From NCBI GenBank assembly GCA_000383735.1, contig KB912129.1, positions 1-26,342 of the forward strand: a stretch of 26,342 bases of DNA, read 5' to 3'. The stretch comes from Verrucomicrobia bacterium SCGC AAA164-M04. GTDB taxonomy: Bacteria > Verrucomicrobiota > Verrucomicrobiae > Verrucomicrobiales > Akkermansiaceae. The notes under the pieces are model-generated. The model searched no databases. It was not told where the DNA came from and saw only the letters and a program-made list of their open reading frames with translations. Shown here one piece after another: positions 10,144-17,976 of the stretch. Position numbers and translations under genes: made by a program. How positions within the stretch are numbered: position 1 is the first letter of the stretch; every line of letters starts with the position of its first letter.

Positions 10144-11835
10144 ATGTGTGATAATCCAAATATGCGGGAGTTTTCCTCAAAGGTCCTTGATGGTCCCGAT
10201 CGAGCCCCAAGCCGGGCGATGCTCTATCCGGTGGGTTTTGATAAAAATGATTTTAAGAAGCCTAAAGTCGGAGTGGCCTCAACTTGGAGTCAGGTGACCC
10301 CTTGTAATTTTCATATCGATGGGCTTGCCACTCAATCAGCCGATGGAATTGACGCAGCTGGCGGTAAGTCTGTCATTTTTAATACGATTACAATTTCAGA
10401 CGGAATTTCGATGGGGACTGAGGGGATGAAATATTCGTTGGTGAGCCGGGAAGTTATCGCAGACTCTATCGAGACGGTGGTTGGCTGTGAAGGTATGGAT
10501 GGCTACGTGGCAATTGGTGGTTGTGACAAAAATATGCCGGCCTGTATCATGGTGATGGCCCGAATGAATCGTCCTTCAGTTTTTGTCTACGGAGGCACTA
10601 TTCTGCCCGGGTGTGCGACATTAAAAGGGGAAGAGAAGGATCTTGATATTGTTTCGGTTTTTGAAGCGGTTGGGAAGCACGCTAGTGGTGAGTTTTCGGA
10701 CGAGGAGCTCCAGAAAGTAGAGGAGGAGGCGATTCCTGGCCCAGGTTCTTGTGGTGGGATGTATACGGCCAACACTATGGCGAGCGCCATCGAAGCACTT
10801 GGGATGAGTCTTCCAAATAGTTCAGCCCAAGCTGCCATTAGCGATGATAAAAAGCGGGATTCATTTGATGCTGGAGCGGCTGTTCTTCATTTGCTGGAGA
10901 AAGGAATTAAGCCGCGGGATATCATGACGCGCAAAGCATTTGAAAATGCTATTACTGTTGTGATTACCCTAGGAGGTTCGACTAATGCAGTTCTTCACTT
11001 ATTGGCGATGGCTCATGCGGCTGATGTTGAGCTTTCGATCGATGATTTTACCGAGATCGGGCGGAGAGTTCCAGTTCTGGCTGATCTCAAACCTAGCGGA
11101 AAATACGTGATGGCGGAAATGGTAAAGATAGGAGGATTGATTCCTCTGATGAAATTGCTCCTCAAGGAAGGTCTCCTCCATGGGAATTGCCTCACCGTAA
11201 CCGGAAAGACGATGGCTGAAAATCTTACTAATTCACCACTGGAGTTCCCGGAGGGGCAGGATGTCGTTCGCTCCTTCGATAACCCCGTCAAGAAGGACAG
11301 TCATTTGCGAATTCTTTACGGAAATCTTGCTCCAACTGGTTCGGTTGCGAAGATTTCAGGGAAAGAAGGGCTATCTTTTACAGGGCGAGCTCGGGTCTTT
11401 GAGTCTGAGGAGGAAGGAATGAAGTGTATTCTCAGTGGAGGAATTGAGGCTGGAGATGTTATTGTGATTCGACGTGAAGGACCCAAAGGGGGGCCAGGTA
11501 TGCGCGAAATGCTTGGGCCAACTGCTGCCGTTATGGGACGTGGGCTTGGGGATAAGGTTGCATTTATTACTGATGGGCGTTTCTCGGGTGGTAGTCATGG
11601 ATTCGTGGTCGGGCACATCACGCCAGAAGCTTTCGAGGGTGGTCCGATTGGGCTACTTGAAGAGGGCGATACAATCACTATTAATGCGGAGAAGAATGAG
11701 ATTTTCACCGATGCCGATCTTGATGCACGTCGTTCGAAGTGGGTTCAGCCCCAGCCCCGTTACACTCGTGGAGTTTTGGCAAAGTATGCCAAGTTGGTTA
11801 CGAGTGCGAGCGAAGGTGCGGTGACCGACAAATAA
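10144..11835 (+). CDS. ilvD: dihydroxy-acid dehydratase
   Basis: IlvD dehydrates 2,3-dihydroxy-isovalerate and -methylvalerate in valine, leucine and isoleucine synthesis, using an Fe-S cluster. Its three conserved cysteines are seen in [17 protein letters not shown] (about C53), [12 protein letters not shown] (about C128) and [15 protein letters not shown] (about C203). The C-terminal [20 protein letters not shown] is also typical. I chose the ATG at 10144 (563 aa), preceded by a purine-rich AGGAAAGGAAG. A later ATG at 10162 is possible, and the TTG at 10090 is unlikely because it would run through the inverted repeat. The gene is followed by a hairpin terminator. Confidence 0.96.
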   Translation: MCDNPNMREFSSKVLDGPDRAPSRAMLYPVGFDKNDFKKPKVGVASTWSQVTPCNFHIDGLATQSADGIDAAGGKSVIFNTITISDGISMGTEGMKYSLVSREVIADSIETVVGCEGMDGYVAIGGCDKNMPACIMVMARMNRPSVFVYGGTILPGCATLKGEEKDLDIVSVFEAVGKHASGEFSDEELQKVEEEAIPGPGSCGGMYTANTMASAIEALGMSLPNSSAQAAISDDKKRDSFDAGAAVLHLLEKGIKPRDIMTRKAFENAITVVITLGGSTNAVLHLLAMAHAADVELSIDDFTEIGRRVPVLADLKPSGKYVMAEMVKIGGLIPLMKLLLKEGLLHGNCLTVTGKTMAENLTNSPLEFPEGQDVVRSFDNPVKKDSHLRILYGNLAPTGSVAKISGKEGLSFTGRARVFESEEEGMKCILSGGIEAGDVIVIRREGPKGGPGMREMLGPTAAVMGRGLGDKVAFITDGRFSGGSHGFVVGHITPEAFEGGPIGLLEEGDTITINAEKNEIFTDADLDARRSKWVQPQPRYTRGVLAKYAKLVTSASEGAVTDK

Positions 11836-11855
11836 GGCTCATCAGCTCAGATAGA

Positions 11856-11898
11856 GAGAGCTTCACTCTGCTTGGAGTGGAGAATCTCTCGTCTTTTT
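11856..11898 (+). terminator. Rho-independent terminator of ilvD
   Basis: GAGAG-CTTCACTC (11856-11868), a 6-nt loop, GAGTGGAG (11875-11882) and, after a 3-nt bulge, CTCTC (11886-11890) form a stem with one wobble pair. GTCTTTTT follows at 11891-11898. It lies 20 bp after the ilvD stop and before the convergent gene end at 11906. Confidence 0.65.
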
Positions 11899-11905
11899 GG
11901 AGGAT

Positions 11906-12688
11906 CTAGAGGTTCTCGTGCTTGGTCAGAAACACTCTTACGGGACCAATCGGCATTTCACCTCTCATCTCGATTGGGATCCGCCAATCATCATCAGAAA
12001 GCCAAATGCTTGCTGTTTTGGGGTCATCTTCGTGTTGAAGGGACATGTCAGCTTCGACTTTTTCGGCGCCTATAGTCAGTTTGATGCATTCTCTTCCTAG
12101 ATGGACTTCTCTACCAACGATCTTGATTTTGGTCAGATAGGGGGTGGTTACAGGGTGCAATGCCATCACGACTTCATCATTATCTTTGAGTGGAAGGCTA
12201 CGAATCTGTAAAAGTCCGCTGAAAAGACCAAGAGAGTATGGGTATGAAAATTTTGAGGTTTCAGTTTGAGTCTCATCATCTTCAGTTGTCTTTTTTGTGC
12301 CAGAGACACCTTTGGAATCGAAACGGTAGTTAAGCGCAGTCACCTTCGAGCTTTCCCTTTCAGTTCCCACGAACTTGGTGGGTCTATGAGTTTTGGGATT
12401 TAGAAAGCTGAGATAGTGAAATTGATAGGGGAAGAGGGTTTTGGCCCATCCTGAGCTCCCGCCATGAGCGCGGACAAGAAAATGGTCTGGATAGCGTGGA
12501 GCTTTTTCACCAAAGAGAATAGTAAAGGTGCCTGCTTTTCCTTTTCCGTTAAAGCTGATTACATATTCAAGCTTGGTGGGTGGAATTTGCCTAAGAGGGC
12601 CTTTTTTAGGAATATTAATGTCGTCGAGCCAAGCTGGTTCAGCGGTAGCTGAAAGGCTGAGCACGAATGATAGAATTAAGGTTTTCAT
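11906..12688 (-). CDS. secreted DUF3108-like protein of unknown function
   Basis: This 260-aa protein has a signal peptide (MKTLILSFVLSLSATA, likely cut before EPAW), so it is exported. The rest is mainly beta-rich with no catalytic motif I recognise. The late segments (IKIVGREVHLGRECIKLTIG; SIWLSDDDWRIPIEMRGE; a closing IGPVRVFLTKHE) resemble the DUF3108 family, which is predicted to form a lipoprotein-carrier-like beta structure. That likeness is my impression, not a search result. It is transcribed divergently from purM and convergently with ilvD. No function is claimed. Confidence 0.72.
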   Translation of the reverse strand: MKTLILSFVLSLSATAEPAWLDDINIPKKGPLRQIPPTKLEYVISFNGKGKAGTFTILFGEKAPRYPDHFLVRAHGGSSGWAKTLFPYQFHYLSFLNPKTHRPTKFVGTERESSKVTALNYRFDSKGVSGTKKTTEDDETQTETSKFSYPYSLGLFSGLLQIRSLPLKDNDEVVMALHPVTTPYLTKIKIVGREVHLGRECIKLTIGAEKVEADMSLQHEDDPKTASIWLSDDDWRIPIEMRGEMPIGPVRVFLTKHENL

Positions 12689-12790
12689 TGGCTGTGTACG
12701 GTCCGATTTGCCGTAGTTTCACTCAAAATGCACATTGAAAGGTGAAATGACGAGGAAAAGACGTGACGATTGAGATGGGGAGATTACAAC

Positions 12791-12795
12791 GGAGG
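12791..12795 (+). promoter_or_regulatory. Shine-Dalgarno of purM
   Basis: GGAGG six bases before the ATG at 12802 fixes the purM start there, rather than at the in-frame GTG at 12763, which would add 13 residues not found in the family. Confidence 0.65.
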
Positions 12796-12801
12796 CAGCG
12801 C

Positions 12802-13794
12802 ATGGGTAAAAAGGTTACTTACCAGGAAGCAGGGGTTGATACCAGAGCCGCCGCGGCCTTGGTCAACGAAATTAAGGCGGATGTCTCCCGCACTCAAAAG
12901 CAGCGTCAGCTTTATAACTCGTTCGGTCTTTTTGCTGCGGCATTCGATCTGAGTGATTATAAAAATCCGGTCATTGTGACGGGATGTGATGGAGTTGGAA
13001 CCAAGCTGGAAGTTCTTCTCGAATACGGGATGGAAGCCGAGGCTGGCAAAGACCTAATCGCAATGAGTGTTAACGATATCATCACAACCGGCGGAGATCC
13101 GCTACTCTTTCTCGATTACATTGGGATTGAGAGGCTACATCCCGAACGAATCAAGCGATTGATTTCTGGGATGTGTGACTACCTAGAAGATTGTGGTTGT
13201 ATTTTAGCTGGTGGCGAGACTGCTGAAATGCCGGGCTTAGTTCCTCCTGATGTTGTCGAGCTTTCGGGGTTCTGCGTTGGAGCGGTTGAAAAGGAAGATT
13301 TGATTCAGCCCGAAACAATTCAGGAAGGTGATTTTTTGATTGGTTATGCTTCTGATGGCTTTCATGCCAATGGTTGGAGTCTTTGTCGTCGGATTCTTGC
13401 AGAACATAGGTCTGAGTTCAGTGACGAGGAAATTAAGGTAATGCTTGCGCCCACACGACTTTATCATGATGTGACAAGTGTTTTCAAAGGCGCTGGGCCA
13501 CGCGCAAAAGCTTTCGCCCATATCACGGGTGGTGGGCTCCCTGAAAACCTTGAGCGCCTCTTTAAGGGAATGGGCGCTGATCTCACCATTCCCTTCTGGG
13601 AGAATGCGCCAGTTCAAAAACTGCTGGCCCACACGGATCCAGAAGATCGTTTTAATGCTTTCAACATGGGAATAGGGTGGGTGGCTATTGTGGGTCCTGA
13701 AAATGTTGATGCAGCCTGTGCCGCTGGACCGGGAGGCCAGGTCCTTGGTCAGGTTCGTTCAGGTGACGGAGTCACTGTTAAAGTTCAATCCTAG
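12802..13794 (+). CDS. purM: phosphoribosylformylglycinamidine cyclo-ligase
   Basis: PurM (AIR synthetase) closes the imidazole ring in de novo purine synthesis using ATP. From the ATG at 12802 it is 330 aa, the normal length. Typical segments are the N-terminal TYQEAGVDTRAAA, GCDGVGTKLEVL, the AMSVNDIITTGGDPLLFLDY block, LAGGETAEMPGL, ASDGFHANGWSLCR and AHITGGGLPENL. purF starts 13 bp after its stop, so the two purine genes form a pair. TTTCAC at 12717-12722 and GTGAAA at 12742-12747 form a spaced inverted repeat upstream that could be regulatory, but the evidence is slight. Confidence 0.97.
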   Translation: MGKKVTYQEAGVDTRAAAALVNEIKADVSRTQKQRQLYNSFGLFAAAFDLSDYKNPVIVTGCDGVGTKLEVLLEYGMEAEAGKDLIAMSVNDIITTGGDPLLFLDYIGIERLHPERIKRLISGMCDYLEDCGCILAGGETAEMPGLVPPDVVELSGFCVGAVEKEDLIQPETIQEGDFLIGYASDGFHANGWSLCRRILAEHRSEFSDEEIKVMLAPTRLYHDVTSVFKGAGPRAKAFAHITGGGLPENLERLFKGMGADLTIPFWENAPVQKLLAHTDPEDRFNAFNMGIGWVAIVGPENVDAACAAGPGGQVLGQVRSGDGVTVKVQS

Positions 13795-13807
13795 TCCCAA
13801 ATTACTC

Positions 13808-15736
13808 ATGAGTGACCGTCTCACCCACGAATGCGGCATTGCCGTGGTTCGCCTTAAGAAACCTTTGGCATACTATCAGGATAAGTATGGTTCCGCGCTT
13901 TGGGGTTTTAACAAACTCTTTCTTCTTATGGAGAAACAGCACAACCGTGGCCAAGATGGGGTGGGAATTGGTTGTGCGAAGATTGGCATGCCGCCAGGGC
14001 AACCCTATATTTTTCGACGTCGGGATTCTAAAAAAGATTCACTTGCGAAGCTTTTTCGTTCCGAGTTGAAGGACCTGAGCAAAAAGCATCGGAAGGGGCA
14101 AATTAACGAAAATGATCCCGAGGATCTTCGACGACGTTTTGACTTTGCTGGAGATGTTTATATGGGGCATCTCCGCTACGGAACTTCGGGGCAATTCGAT
14201 GATGGTTCGTGTCATCCTTATTTGCGCCGAAGCAACTGGCCCACGCGTACTCTTATGGTGATGGGGAACTTCAATATGACCAACACCAATGAGCTTAACG
14301 AGCGCATGGAGGATCGTGGTCAGCATCCGGTTTATGGAACAGATACCCAAACGGTGTTAGAAGAAATTGGCTTCCATCTCGATGAAGCCCATACCGATAT
14401 TTATCATGAGCTTCGTGATGAGGGGATTCCCGGGGATCACACTGCAGAAAAGATATCAGCTCGTCTGAATCTGGCTCATATTGTCGCTGAATCTGCAAAA
14501 GGGTGGGATGGTGGTTATTGCATCTCAGGAGTGGTTGGGAATGGGGACCTTTTCGTTATGCGTGATCCTCACGGAATTCGCCCATGCTACTACTATGAGA
14601 CAGATGAAGTTATTGCTTTTGCTAGTGAGCGAGTTCCGTTGATGACAGTCTTTGAAGCTGAGCAGGATCAGGTGACAGAGCTCGATCCCGGTATGGTGAT
14701 GACGATCAAAAATAACGGAGATCATCAATCGGAGCGTTTTGCGGATGAGATTAAACCGCAGCCCTGCTCTTTCGAACGGATTTATTTTTCGCGTGGGAAC
14801 GATCCAGAAATTTATCGTGAACGTAAGGCCATGGGATCTGCTTTGGTTCAGCAAGTTGTTGAGTCCATCGATCATGATTTTCAGAACTCCGTTTTCTCAT
14901 TTGTGCCCAACACTGCGGAGACTGCTTATTATGGCTTGATGGATGGTTTGCGACTTTATCGGCGTAAAATGGTTCGTAGCGATATGCTGAGTGCTTTGAA
15001 GGCTGGTGAGCTTGATGAGGCAAAGATCGACGAGCTGATTATGCGGAATTGGCCAGTTGGTGAAAAAATTGCGCATAAAGATATCAAGCTGCGGACCTTT
15101 ATTTCGCAGGAAAGTGGCCGCAATCAATTGGTGTCGCACGTTTACGATATCACCTATGGGGTCGTTCCCGAAGGAGGGAAGTTAGTCGTCCTCGATGATT
15201 CCATTGTTCGTGGGACAACTTTAAAGCAATCAATTCTGAAGATTCTTGCCCGAACGAAACCAGGCAAGATTGTAATTTGTTCGACAGCACCGCAGATTCG
15301 CTATCCTGATTGTTACGGTATTGATATGTCGGAGTTGGGAAAGTTTATCGCGTTTCAGGCAACGATCAACCTGATCAAGCGTTCAGGGAATTCCGCTCTT
15401 ATCGAGGAGGTTTATCGGGACTGCAAAACTGAGATGGAAACTCCCAGCGAAGATCGAATTAATGCAGTTCAAAAGCTTTATGCTGGATTTACCAACGAGG
15501 AAATCTCCGCAGAAATCGCACAAATCGTTTACCCAGAAGATATCGACTGGCACGGAGAGGTCGAGGTGATCTATCAGACGGTCGAGAACTTACACGATTC
15601 CATTAATGCGGCTGAATCTGGTGATTGGTATTTTACAGGGAACTATCCAACGACTGGCGGAATCTCCGTTGCTAACCAGGCCTTTATCGATTGGCGGGAG
15701 GGTAAGAGCGGGCGTAGTTACGACCTTGCTCTTTAG
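13808..15736 (+). CDS. purF: amidophosphoribosyltransferase, long form
   Basis: PurF makes 5-phosphoribosylamine from PRPP and glutamine, the first committed purine step. The N-terminal Ntn glutaminase nucleophile is Cys9 in THECGIAVV, so an 8-residue propeptide (MSDRLTHE) would have to be removed to expose it. GHLRYGTSGQ and DPHGIRPCYY belong to the glutaminase domain. The phosphoribosyltransferase PRPP loop is VVLDDSIVRGTT near residue 461. At 642 aa it is over 100 aa longer than the E. coli enzyme, with insertions between the domains and a long C-terminal tail, as in PurF of Bacteroidota-like lineages. The frame runs open upstream to 13688 inside purM, but the conserved N-terminus fixes ATG 13808. 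No good Shine-Dalgarno is seen; coupling to purM is likely. Confidence 0.95.
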   Translation: MSDRLTHECGIAVVRLKKPLAYYQDKYGSALWGFNKLFLLMEKQHNRGQDGVGIGCAKIGMPPGQPYIFRRRDSKKDSLAKLFRSELKDLSKKHRKGQINENDPEDLRRRFDFAGDVYMGHLRYGTSGQFDDGSCHPYLRRSNWPTRTLMVMGNFNMTNTNELNERMEDRGQHPVYGTDTQTVLEEIGFHLDEAHTDIYHELRDEGIPGDHTAEKISARLNLAHIVAESAKGWDGGYCISGVVGNGDLFVMRDPHGIRPCYYYETDEVIAFASERVPLMTVFEAEQDQVTELDPGMVMTIKNNGDHQSERFADEIKPQPCSFERIYFSRGNDPEIYRERKAMGSALVQQVVESIDHDFQNSVFSFVPNTAETAYYGLMDGLRLYRRKMVRSDMLSALKAGELDEAKIDELIMRNWPVGEKIAHKDIKLRTFISQESGRNQLVSHVYDITYGVVPEGGKLVVLDDSIVRGTTLKQSILKILARTKPGKIVICSTAPQIRYPDCYGIDMSELGKFIAFQATINLIKRSGNSALIEEVYRDCKTEMETPSEDRINAVQKLYAGFTNEEISAEIAQIVYPEDIDWHGEVEVIYQTVENLHDSINAAESGDWYFTGNYPTTGGISVANQAFIDWREGKSGRSYDLAL

Positions 15737-15745
15737 GTGATCGGC

Positions 15746-16234
15746 TTATCTGAGAAATTCTTTCTTAACGATAAGGGCGGTGGCAAATGCCGCCATCCCT
15801 TCGCTGCGCCCAATGAATCCCATTGTCTCGTTAGTAGTCGCCTTGATTCCTATTTCAGTGGGAGTCAGTCCCAGCGACTTAGCGATATTTTGCTTCATGG
15901 CGGCAGCATGGGGTAGGATTCTTGGAGCCTCCGCAACAAGGGATGAATCAACATTCATTAATTTGTAGTCGTGCTCGTCGCATAACGATGCGCACTTTTC
16001 GAGGATGCGCAGCGAGCAGATGTCTTTGCAAGATTCGTCACCTGGAGGGAAATAGTATCCAATGTCAGGCAGGCCAAGCGCCCCGAGAATGGCATCAGCA
16101 ATCGCATGACTGAGAACATCGGCGTCCGAATGACCGTCGAGCCCGTGTGTGTGCGGGATTTCAACGCCTCCCAGAATCAAAGGGCGGCCTTCGGCAAATT
16201 GGTGGACATCATAGCCAATACCTGAGCGGATCAT
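15746..16234 (-). CDS. ispF: 2-C-methyl-D-erythritol 2,4-cyclodiphosphate synthase
   Basis: IspF forms the cyclic diphosphate in the MEP isoprenoid pathway. The metal ligands D9 and H11 (IGYDVHQF) and H43 (DGHSDADVLSHAI) are present, as are the FPPGD loop (PDIGYYFPPGD) and the C-terminal ATTNETMGFIGRSEGMAAFA block. Its 162 aa are normal for this trimeric enzyme. It starts with ATG at 16234 overlapping the stop of the preceding inositol-phosphatase-family gene by 4 bp (ATGA), indicating an operon. It converges with purF with a 9 bp gap. Confidence 0.97.
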   Translation of the reverse strand: MIRSGIGYDVHQFAEGRPLILGGVEIPHTHGLDGHSDADVLSHAIADAILGALGLPDIGYYFPPGDESCKDICSLRILEKCASLCDEHDYKLMNVDSSLVAEAPRILPHAAAMKQNIAKSLGLTPTEIGIKATTNETMGFIGRSEGMAAFATALIVKKEFLR

Positions 16235-16980
16235 AAGATTTCTTCGATAGGGATTTTTCCATTGGTGGCAACGATTGAGTAGACATCCGGATTATTGTCA
16301 TGAGGAACGAGGTCAACGCGCCCGCCGGTCGATTCAATCATCAGCTGACCAGCGGCAATGTCCCAAAGAGAAATACGTGATTCAATGTAGGCATCAAGTC
16401 GCCCACAAGCGATGTAGGCCATGCCAAGAGCTGCTGATCCCATCATTCGCATCTTTCGGGCTTTGAGAGATCCTTTCTTAAAGCGAGTGAGTCCAGTAGT
16501 GAGCGCTTCTTCATCCTTGCCGCAACCAACGAAGAGAATTGATTCTTCGAGTTTGTCACGATTGCTGACTGTAACTGGGCTCCCGTTTAGATGAGGTGAG
16601 CCTCCTTTTTCGACGGTCCATAGTTCGTTTACCATGGGGTCATAGATCACCCCTAGGACGAGTTCGCCAGCCACGCGCTTGGCAATAGAAATACAGAAGT
16701 GGGGGATTCCGTAGAAAAAATTTACGGTGCCATCAATCGGGTCGACAATCCACTGATGGGGTGAAGATTGGTCTCCGGCCAACCCTTCTTCTCCATAAAT
16801 CGCGTGTTCGGGGTGTTGACCGAGAATGATTGCGGTGATCAATTCCTGTGACTCTTTATCGAGCGCGAGTTTCAAATCGTGGTGAAGAGCTTCATCGACA
16901 TGTTTGGGTTCGCTGAAATTGGCACGGAGAAGTTTGCCTGCTTCCTTGGCAGCGTGGACTGCAGTTTCAAGTTCGGTCAC
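16231..16980 (-). CDS. inositol monophosphatase family phosphatase
   Basis: This 249-aa protein carries the Mg-dependent Li-sensitive phosphatase signature: GEE at 63-65, DPIDGTVNF at 80-88, and WDIAAGQLMIESTGG near 206-220. In this family such enzymes hydrolyse inositol-1-phosphate, but close relatives act on histidinol phosphate, 3'-phosphoadenosine phosphate or fructose bisphosphate. The motif alone does not say which, so I give no symbol. The start is a GTG at 16980 without a Shine-Dalgarno sequence. It overlaps ispF by 4 bp, so the two are coexpressed. Confidence 0.9.
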   Translation of the reverse strand: MTELETAVHAAKEAGKLLRANFSEPKHVDEALHHDLKLALDKESQELITAIILGQHPEHAIYGEEGLAGDQSSPHQWIVDPIDGTVNFFYGIPHFCISIAKRVAGELVLGVIYDPMVNELWTVEKGGSPHLNGSPVTVSNRDKLEESILFVGCGKDEEALTTGLTRFKKGSLKARKMRMMGSAALGMAYIACGRLDAYIESRISLWDIAAGQLMIESTGGRVDLVPHDNNPDVYSIVATNGKIPIEEIL

Positions 16981-17114
16981 AAAAGGAGAATGACGAATTC
17001 AGATTAAGAAGCGATGATTTTGTATTATGCCTTAGCGGTAGATCCTAAAAATGGCTCGTAACTTTAGATCTCAAAAGAGGAAAGTGCTCACTCAGCGAGC
17101 GATATAAAGTATCA
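16981..17114. other. gap between coaB end and the IMPase start
   Basis: Both flanking genes are on minus, so this 134-bp stretch should contain the promoter of the IMPase-ispF pair. I see no recognisable promoter, hairpin with T-run, or dif-like site in it. Confidence 0.3.
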
Positions 17115-17741
17115 CTAAAGGTCTTCGATGATCTCGATAAGGTGGAATGCCAGATGCTCTTTGCTGTCTTGCGGCAAGGTTTCGGAATGGTCGGGGTAGA
17201 CTAGGGTCACCTCGTTTTCTGAGGAATCGAAGCCGATGTCGCTGCGGGAGACGTCATTTGCAACGATAAGGTCACATTTCTTTTTGAGACACTTAGAACG
17301 GGCGTTCTCGAGGAGGTTTTCGGTTTCAGCTGCAAAGCCAACTAAGATGCCTCCGAAGCCCATGACTTCGCGTGCGGAACCCAAAATGTCTTTTGTTCGT
17401 TTGAGTGTGAGTGCCATTCTATCTTCCGTCTTTTTTAGTTTATGCTCTGCGATTTTAGAGGGTGTGTAATCGGCGACAGCGGCAGTAAATATAGCTAAAT
17501 CGTGTCTGCTAATTTGCGATGCCACTGCTTGATACATTTCGGCAGCATTCTCGATGGGTAAGAAATCAACCCCTTCAGGGATTTCTAGGGAAGTGGGACC
17601 CGAGATCAAAAGAACCGAATGTCCGCGTTTTGCCGCTGCGGCCGCGAGAGCATATCCCATTTTTCCGGAGGACCGGTTTGTAAGATACCGAACTGGATCG
17701 ATGGGCTCTATCGTTGGGCCGGCAGTGATGAGGACCTTCAT
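17115..17741 (-). CDS. coaB: phosphopantothenate-cysteine ligase, stand-alone CoaB
   Basis: This 208-aa protein is the CoaB (DFP) half of the usual CoaBC protein, joining phosphopantothenate to cysteine in CoA synthesis. The signature is clear: LITAGPTIEPIDPVRYLTN with RSSGKMGYALA, then FTAAVADYTPSKIAEHKLKK, GFAAET, and the ANDVSRSDIGFDSSENEVTL block. The CoaC flavodoxin-like decarboxylase domain that normally precedes it is absent and there is no adjacent gene for it, so it should be encoded elsewhere. The start at 17741 (ATG) fits the family N-terminus exactly. The 116 bp upstream separate it from the divergent tRNA-Leu. Confidence 0.93.
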   Translation of the reverse strand: MKVLITAGPTIEPIDPVRYLTNRSSGKMGYALAAAAAKRGHSVLLISGPTSLEIPEGVDFLPIENAAEMYQAVASQISRHDLAIFTAAVADYTPSKIAEHKLKKTEDRMALTLKRTKDILGSAREVMGFGGILVGFAAETENLLENARSKCLKKKCDLIVANDVSRSDIGFDSSENEVTLVYPDHSETLPQDSKEHLAFHLIEIIEDL

Positions 17742-17857
17742 GGGTGGTTATGAGACACCAAGTAATGAATAAATCCAAATCATTCGCAAAAAGAGGGGCG
17801 TTTCCTTCACGAAATTTGATTGCCAATTAAGAAAGGGGGTGATTTCTTTCCGCCGTC

Positions 17858-17944
17858 GCGCGCGTGGCGGAATTGGTAGACGCGCATGATTCAGGTTCAT
17901 GTGGGGGCAACCCCGTGGAGGTTCGATTCCTCTCGCGCGCACCA
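17858..17944 (+). tRNA. tRNA-Leu (anticodon CAG)
   Basis: The acceptor strand GCGCGCG (17858-17864) pairs with CGCGCGC (17934-17940), followed by discriminator A and an encoded CCA (17942-17944). The anticodon stem CATGA/TCATG encloses the loop TTCAGGT with CAG at 17892-17894. A long variable arm (GGGG-CAA-CCCC) and the D-arm AATTGGTAGAC are those of tRNA-Leu, and the T-arm has TTCGATT. The length is 87 nt. Confidence 0.97.
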
Positions 17945-17954
17945 TAATTTTTCT

Positions 17955-17969
17955 ACCCGGCAACCGGGT
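17955..17969. repeat. short perfect hairpin after tRNA-Leu
   Basis: ACCCGG-CAA-CCGGGT forms a 6-bp stem with a 3-nt loop, 10 bp after the tRNA and 7 bp before the likely GTG start of the next gene. No T-run follows on the plus strand. It may help tRNA 3' processing or act as a weak terminator, or cover the translation start. Confidence 0.4.
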
Positions 17970-17976
17970 TATCGAC

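Noticed and set aside
12763..12801. GTG at 12763 as the purM start
   Set aside because: GGAGG at 12791-12795 with 6-nt spacing and the family N-terminus both point to 12802.
13688..13807. Upstream extension of purF from 13688
   Set aside because: It overlaps purM coding sequence in another frame, and family alignment places the N-terminus at the ATG at 13808 just before the catalytic Cys.
16981..17857. A dif/XerCD site near the skew change
   Set aside because: I scanned the non-coding gaps for a 28-bp dif-like palindrome and found none. Absence is not proof, since the lineage's dif sequence is unknown to me.
17748..17963. Minus-strand open frame of 71 aa (MVRARGIEPPRGCPHMNLNH onward)
   Set aside because: It is antisense to tRNA-Leu, a recurring spurious prediction in bacterial genomes; its text simply reflects the tRNA sequence.
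17899..17976. ATG at 17899 as start of the Maf-sigma-54 gene
   Set aside because: It lies inside the tRNA-Leu gene; the GTG at 17977 gives a normal Maf N-terminus.
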